Shown here: piece after piece, positions 15,725-19,778 of the stretch
How positions within the stretch are numbered: position 1 is the stretch's first letter
Layout of the letters: each line of letters begins with the position of its first letter
Assembly: GCA_040758525.1 (NCBI GenBank)
Contig: JBFLVQ010000092.1
Location: 1-19,778 of the forward strand
Direction of reading: 5' to 3'
DNA from: JBFLVQ01 sp040758525
GTDB taxonomy: Bacteria; Acidobacteriota; Blastocatellia; Chloracidobacteriales; JADJPF01
DNA length: 19,778 nt
Made by a program: the position numbers and the translations under genes
The notes under the pieces: generated by a model
The model's input: the letters and a program-made list of their open reading frames with translations, nothing else
Database searches by the model: none
Told to the model about the DNA's origin: nothing

Positions 15725-16924
15725 CTACCGGGTTAGTGCTGCAACTGTTTCTATATGGTAACTTTGGGGAAAAAGATCTACTCCTGTGATGCTCTGTAAA
15801 TGAAATCCAGCATTTAGCAATACACGCAGATCTCGCGCCAGTGTAGTCGGATCGCAAGAGACATAGACGATCTCAGCCGGATGTAGATCGATCAATCGTT
15901 TAAGCGCAGCCTGTGAAACCCCTGCACGAGGTGGATCCAGTACCACTAGATCGATTGCACCGATACGTATAGCCTGTTTGGCAAGCCAGCGTTCTGCCGA
16001 TATTGCATTAAATTCGATATTTGTCACCTGATTAACACTTATATTGTGTGCAATCCAGGTTGCTGCCCGTGGATTAACCTCAACCGCAACCACCTTTTCA
16101 TAACGCCGTGCTAGTTGTAATGCAAACAGTCCTACTCCGGCATATAGATCAACTGCAAGCTGGCCATTGTGTACACCGATAACCGTCTCGATCAAGGTTT
16201 CTAAGAGAAAGCGATTCACCTGAAAGAAGCACTCTGGATCGAAATAGTAGTCAATACCGAAGGCTTGCTGAAATACACTTTGAGTAGATAACTTGGCAGC
16301 AGGGGGATGTGCAGCAGTTGTACCTATACCTGCTGCCACCTCAATCTTGCTGTAAGGCAGCGCTGCTTCAGCGATCTCATCCGCTGCGCTGTGTAGCCGA
16401 GTAAGCGCATCATTGAGTTCTGGTACTAATATTGGACAGTGGTCAATATCGCAGACCTGATGTGAGGTAGCTTGATAGAATCCAATTTGCAATGGCTTGG
16501 TTCCACGGCCAATCTTGAACTGTGCACGAGCACGATAGCCGAACTCTGGCCCATGTTTAATCTCTATTGGTAAAGACCATTCAATATGACCTAAACGCAC
16601 CAATGAATCACGTATGAATTCGGCCTTTGCTGCCAATTGGGCAGGATAATTAAGGTGTTGTAATTGGCAGCCACCACAGACACCAAAGAATTTACAAGGT
16701 GGTATACGACGTGCCGATGAGGATGTAAGAATCTCTACGATCTCCCCGCGTAGAAAACCTTTCTCTATTGCGCTAATACGTACACGCAAGAGATCCCCAG
16801 GCACACTAGCAGGAATAAAGATCACTTGTGTAGCTAGACGAGCCAATCCCTGTCCACCATAGACAAGTTTCTCAACACGTACTTCATACTCACTGCCAAT
16901 TATGGCTGGATTATTGGTTGTCAT
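15725..16924 (-). CDS. rlmD: 23S rRNA (uracil-5-)-methyltransferase, RlmD/RumA family
   Basis: This 399-aa SAM-dependent RNA methyltransferase makes 5-methyluridine in 23S rRNA. An N-terminal TRAM (OB-fold) domain (about 10-70) is followed by the [4Fe-4S] cysteines Cys77, Cys83, Cys86 (PPCKFFGVCGGCQLQH) and Cys163 (DHCPI). Next comes the central SAM-binding Rossmann part with DLYAGVGLFALQLA (259-272), VEVNP and VVLDPPRAG (327-335). The catalytic nucleophile is Cys357 in VSCDPTTLARD, and Glu392 (YHIETVA) is the likely general base. This is the complete motif set of the RumA/RlmCD/TrmFO-independent TrmA superfamily. The Fe-S cysteines favour RlmD or RlmC/RlmCD over TrmA, and the exact uridine is uncertain. 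A 114-aa gene of unknown function ends 17 nt upstream and is probably cotranscribed. The SD is weak. Confidence 0.93.
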   Translation of the reverse strand: MTTNNPAIIGSEYEVRVEKLVYGGQGLARLATQVIFIPASVPGDLLRVRISAIEKGFLRGEIVEILTSSSARRIPPCKFFGVCGGCQLQHLNYPAQLAAKAEFIRDSLVRLGHIEWSLPIEIKHGPEFGYRARAQFKIGRGTKPLQIGFYQATSHQVCDIDHCPILVPELNDALTRLHSAADEIAEAALPYSKIEVAAGIGTTAAHPPAAKLSTQSVFQQAFGIDYYFDPECFFQVNRFLLETLIETVIGVHNGQLAVDLYAGVGLFALQLARRYEKVVAVEVNPRAATWIAHNISVNQVTNIEFNAISAERWLAKQAIRIGAIDLVVLDPPRAGVSQAALKRLIDLHPAEIVYVSCDPTTLARDLRVLLNAGFHLQSITGVDLFPQSYHIETVAALTR

Positions 16925-16941
16925 TATTTTTTACTCGCCAT

Positions 16942-17286
16942 TCAATGCGATAGGGTCTTTTCGGCAATATAGCGATGACAGATGTCGAGGTTTTTGTCGA
17001 TGATATCAATATTAAGCGAATGGCCACAACCTGAGGTCGTCTCAATACGACAGTTACAGGTTATTCCAAGCAGGGCTTCGGTCTGGCTATGAATCTCATC
17101 CAAGCGTACACGTAACTGTTGTAGTCTCTCCAGCCATTCTGCTAACTGTGCTATGCTCTGTTTGGATTTGTCTTTAGAGGTAATCTTCTTTGCTTCCTGC
17201 GCAAGCTGCGCATATTCTTTGGAGAGGTATCTTTTCAATTCCCGAATATCAATCTCAGGAGGAAAGGAAGGCGCTTCCTGCGGCAT
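16942..17286 (-). CDS. Unknown 114-aa protein with coiled coil and Cys/His cluster
   Basis: I recognise no family. The start is well supported: AGGAGG lies 7 nt before the ATG. Residues about 12-72 are charged and helical, likely coiled coil (ELKRYLSKEYAQLAQEAKK, LAEWLERLQQLRVRLDEI). A short C-terminal part holds Cys77, Cys79 (TCNC), Cys87, His89 (GCGH), Cys103 and His104 (CHRY), a plausible metal- or cluster-binding arrangement. There is no signal peptide or membrane span. It ends 17 nt before the RlmD-type methyltransferase, itself an Fe-S protein, so a linked role is possible but unproven. The 104-bp gap to ompH upstream shows no clear terminator or promoter. Confidence 0.72.
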   Translation of the reverse strand: MPQEAPSFPPEIDIRELKRYLSKEYAQLAQEAKKITSKDKSKQSIAQLAEWLERLQQLRVRLDEIHSQTEALLGITCNCRIETTSGCGHSLNIDIIDKNLDICHRYIAEKTLSH

Positions 17287-17390
17287 TATTATGCCTCCTA
17301 CAACCTATAAGCCCGATCAATCAAATTAAACAATCAGAAGTATTACAAGAGACGCAGGATTTGTCCACCATATAGTGCAATTTATAAAAA

Positions 17391-18014
17391 TTACCGTGAT
17401 TGGCTACGATTATAATCCTCTATAAATGCAGCCGTGATATCAATACCAGGCGATACATAGATCAAACCACCGCGTTCAATAGCCGTAGCTATATCCAACA
17501 CCAAGACAATACCACGTGCTTGAGAATATTCGTTAAGCGCACGCATAATCTTTTCTTTCACAGGTGCTAGCAAGACATCCGCCCTTTTTTTGGCAGCCTC
17601 CTCTAGATCTTCAGATTTGCGTTGATACTTTTTGCGCATACTTTCTAGTATTTCAGTGCGCTCCTGACGTATCTTGGCACTATAGTTGAGGCGATTGGTA
17701 TTAAGGTCAATCTCAAAGCTGCGTAGTTCGGCAGCGAGATCCTGTACTTCGCGAGTCTGCTTTTCAAACTCACGGTTGAGTTGATCGATCTGTCGTTTGT
17801 ATTCGGTAATCTCTATCGCAAAGATGCGCGAGTCAACTGTCGCAACAGAACCTTGTGATTGCTGAGCAAAAGTCTGTGTTGCTGCCATTGGCAGCAACAC
17901 GAGTAGAATTAGAAAGGGAATAAGCAGATTAGAAAGTGCGGCCAATGCTGAAACGCACTGTACGCTTCTGCTCCAGGAAGATCTGTTTCGGGTCATTAGC
18001 ATCTGTCTTCGCAT
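17391..18014 (-). CDS. OmpH/Skp-family periplasmic chaperone
   Basis: This 207-aa (or shorter) exported protein has the OmpH/Skp pattern. A hydrophobic signal segment (IPFLILLVLLPMAATQTFA, cleavage near residue 50) is followed by a first strand VATVDSRIF. Long charged helices (about 65-145) that form the tentacle-like coiled coil come next, then the closing segment YSQARGIVLVLDIATAIERGGLIYVSPGIDIT, which matches the Skp body (given here in parts: residues from about 163 to 194). Skp binds unfolded outer-membrane proteins and delivers them to BamA. The 5' end lies inside bamA: ATG 18014 gives an 86-nt overlap, ATG 18002 or 17996 slightly less, and no later Met would leave a complete signal peptide with its basic n-region. 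The start choice is uncertain, but coupling to bamA is clear. Confidence 0.87.
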   Translation of the reverse strand: MRRQMLMTRNRSSWSRSVQCVSALAALSNLLIPFLILLVLLPMAATQTFAQQSQGSVATVDSRIFAIEITEYKRQIDQLNREFEKQTREVQDLAAELRSFEIDLNTNRLNYSAKIRQERTEILESMRKKYQRKSEDLEEAAKKRADVLLAPVKEKIMRALNEYSQARGIVLVLDIATAIERGGLIYVSPGIDITAAFIEDYNRSQSR

Positions 18015-19778
18015 TTGGATTGTAGGCGAAGATTAGGCGGAAGGGTACGCCCACAACCGGCACCTGTACACGTAACTCGCCACCAATCGAGGCGCGGAAG
18101 TTTGTTGAGAATCCACCAATATCGCGCGAGAGTCGCACTGCCGAAGTGCGTACAGAATTGCCATTGATAGTGACAAAGCGGAAACCTTTAGGCAATTCAG
18201 TGGGTGGTGTCTCTGGGGTACGGGCCGCAGCAATCTCTTCTGGTGTAGCAATACGCCCACGTGGGTTTATGACAAAGCCCGCAAGCAGCTCAGGAATCTT
18301 GTTGGTTGTTAGGAAGTCATCATCGAATGAACCTGTGTTAAAGACTGTACCAGCATCTAGGAAGAAAGCAAATGAGAGTGGTCCGGCCAATGGAATACGA
18401 TACTCGGCATTGTAGAGTAGCTGGGTATCTGCACCAATGGGAGTAAATTCAGGGCGATTAGGATCGCTCAAAGCACGGTTATTGAATGTGAACATCTGTA
18501 ATACACTGGCATCGATTCCACGGAAGCGTCGTCCTGGTTTCAATACCGGTAATACTTTACCATTGGGCAATCTTGCCTGTACCTCAGAAGTGGTCTGGAA
18601 GCGTTCAACCTGTGCGATTGGCGAGATAGAACGTACATTGAAGCCACGTATCGAATCTTCACCACCTAAGAAGTAACGATTGAAAATTGGCACACCACCA
18701 ACAAAAGCAAGCGAGTTGCTCTCCAAGCGAGAGCCAAAGGAGCTGACATGTTCAATTAGGAAACGTTGACCAAAGACATGTGGTCTCTCACGTCCTAACA
18801 CACGGTTAAAAGCTTTAATTTCAAGGCTAGGAGAGATAACTCGTACATCACCACCTAACCCACTAAAGCGCAACACGGCTGATAGACTCTTTCCCCCAGT
18901 GGGATCAATCGGGTTGTTAAGCGTGTTATAGACAAGTGAAGTGGTTAATGTACTAGAAGTGATGTCAGGCTGTGAGAAGGTTACAATGATGTCATTAGTT
19001 GGATCATTATCGCGGTTGGCAGGTGGATCAGTCACCTTTGTGGAGCTAAAACCATAACTTAAGCCAACACGTGTGAAGCGTGTGTATTTAAGGTATTTTC
19101 TGGTAAAGAAAGTCAGTGGAGCACTCAAAGTCACACTAAAACCGGTGCTGTCTTGAGTAAAGAGCGAACTGTCAGTAAGTGTAGTAGCGCCACCGCCAAA
19201 CAGACCCCCAGCGCCTAAGAAGCCAGTATTAAGACCACCACCAAAGAACTTGATGCGGCTAGTGAATACTGAGAAACCTAAGCTGATAGGACGACCACGC
19301 AGATAAGGTTCAGTAAAACTCACCGAGAAGTTACGCTGCCGATTGCCAGCAGCAACTTCGAATGAAAGCGATTCACCATAACCAAAAAGATTGTTAGTAG
19401 AATAAGAGATACCAATAAAACTACCGCCAATACCAGATACACCGCCTGTAAAGGAGATCTGTTGGCGACCTTTCTCTTTTACTTTGAGAGTAATTTCTAC
19501 CTGTCCATTACGCTCATCAGTCTGAAATTGTACGTCCTCTTCCTTGATCTCTTCAAAGTAACCTAATTGATTAAGACGTAGGCGGCTTAGATCAAAGAGT
19601 TCTTGGTTGTATAGGTCACCTTCATTAACGAGGATTTCACGGCGTAACACTTGGTCACGAGTAATAGTATTGCCCTTAAACTCAATACGCCGGATCGTAA
19701 ACGGCTTACCTTCATCAATGACAATGGTAAAATCGACGGTGCTATCATTCTCATTGAACTCTTGGCGTAGGTCGGTGG
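17929..19778 (-). CDS. bamA: Outer-membrane assembly factor BamA (Omp85), C-terminal part (5' end outside window)
   Basis: The frame is open to the window edge at 19778 (reading TDLRQEFNENDSTVDFTIV first), so the GTG at 19650 is only an internal Val. About 615 residues are visible. Most of the last POTRA repeats come first (FTIRRIEFKGNTITRDQVL is the typical start of a POTRA; DLSRLRLNQLGYFEEI its helix). A 16-strand-type barrel follows, beginning GGVSGIGGSFIGISYS. The loop-6 signature appears as DSIRGFNV, equal to the conserved (V/I)RGF whose Arg is essential in BamA. The C-terminus VRFSIGRTF ends in Phe, the outer-membrane targeting signal. A Gly-rich extracellular stretch (GGGLNTGFLGAGGLFGGG) is a species-specific insertion. 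BamA folds and inserts outer-membrane proteins; its last 86 nt overlap the Skp-like gene. Confidence 0.95.
   Translation of the reverse strand, partial: TDLRQEFNENDSTVDFTIVIDEGKPFTIRRIEFKGNTITRDQVLRREILVNEGDLYNQELFDLSRLRLNQLGYFEEIKEEDVQFQTDERNGQVEITLKVKEKGRQQISFTGGVSGIGGSFIGISYSTNNLFGYGESLSFEVAAGNRQRNFSVSFTEPYLRGRPISLGFSVFTSRIKFFGGGLNTGFLGAGGLFGGGATTLTDSSLFTQDSTGFSVTLSAPLTFFTRKYLKYTRFTRVGLSYGFSSTKVTDPPANRDNDPTNDIIVTFSQPDITSSTLTTSLVYNTLNNPIDPTGGKSLSAVLRFSGLGGDVRVISPSLEIKAFNRVLGRERPHVFGQRFLIEHVSSFGSRLESNSLAFVGGVPIFNRYFLGGEDSIRGFNVRSISPIAQVERFQTTSEVQARLPNGKVLPVLKPGRRFRGIDASVLQMFTFNNRALSDPNRPEFTPIGADTQLLYNAEYRIPLAGPLSFAFFLDAGTVFNTGSFDDDFLTTNKIPELLAGFVINPRGRIATPEEIAAARTPETPPTELPKGFRFVTINGNSVRTSAVRLSRDIGGFSTNFRASIGGELRVQVPVVGVPFRLIFAYNPNAKTDANDPKQIFLEQKRTVRFSIGRTF

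Noticed and set aside
1..19778. Defence island, prophage, CRISPR, transposon or biosynthetic cluster
   Set aside because: No repeats with spacers, integrase, transposase, nuclease or polyketide/peptide synthetase genes are seen. All genes fit core metabolism, envelope or signalling roles.

Overview
The window looks like a chromosomal stretch from a Gram-negative bacterium with a moderate GC content. It encodes an outer membrane (BamA, OmpH/Skp), several Hanks-type Ser/Thr kinases, secreted TPR proteins, a paired M16 peptidase operon and an NADP-isocitrate dehydrogenase/malate dehydrogenase pair. This mix, including a cyanobacterial-style '4-Cys' kinase in an organism with BamA and M16 pairs, fits an Acidobacteriota (Blastocatellia-like) genome best. 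That placement is inference from gene content; no rRNA or other phylogenetic marker is present.

Layout. 1-2704 (+): the 3' part of a Ser/Thr kinase, a secreted TPR protein and a YafK/DpaA-type L,D-transpeptidase-fold protein. 2713-8942 (-): a pteridine-reductase-like SDR, a 121-aa unknown protein with its own promoter, a two-gene M16 peptidase operon (inactive partner with a C-terminal LolA-like domain, and active HxxEH partner) preceded by a promoter that overlaps a palindrome, and a degenerate 4-Cys kinase. 8943-9160 is a divergent control region. 9161-11359 (+): icd and mdh, ending in a 13-bp perfect hairpin that also faces a convergent kinase (11410-12537, -). 12709-13749 (+): a secreted PPC/TPR-like protein. 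13753-19778 (-): a co-directional run of bamA (5' part outside the window), ompH/skp, a Cys/His-containing 114-aa unknown protein, an RlmD-type 23S rRNA methyltransferase, a COG3375-like GNAT and an OSBS/NSAR-type enolase-superfamily enzyme. The last two overlap by 4 nt.

How the genes fit together. The themes are envelope biogenesis and turnover (BamA, Skp-like, YafK-like, M16 peptidases), Ser/Thr kinase signalling (three kinases in under 13 kb), two adjacent TCA-cycle steps, and a probable N-acylamino-acid racemase module. All intergenic gaps are shorter than 300 bp. I found no RNA genes, CRISPR, insertion sequences, phage genes or recognisable defence systems. The region reads as core chromosome; the more unusual points are the degenerate kinase, the GNAT-NSAR pair, the long bamA/ompH overlap and the intergenic hairpins.
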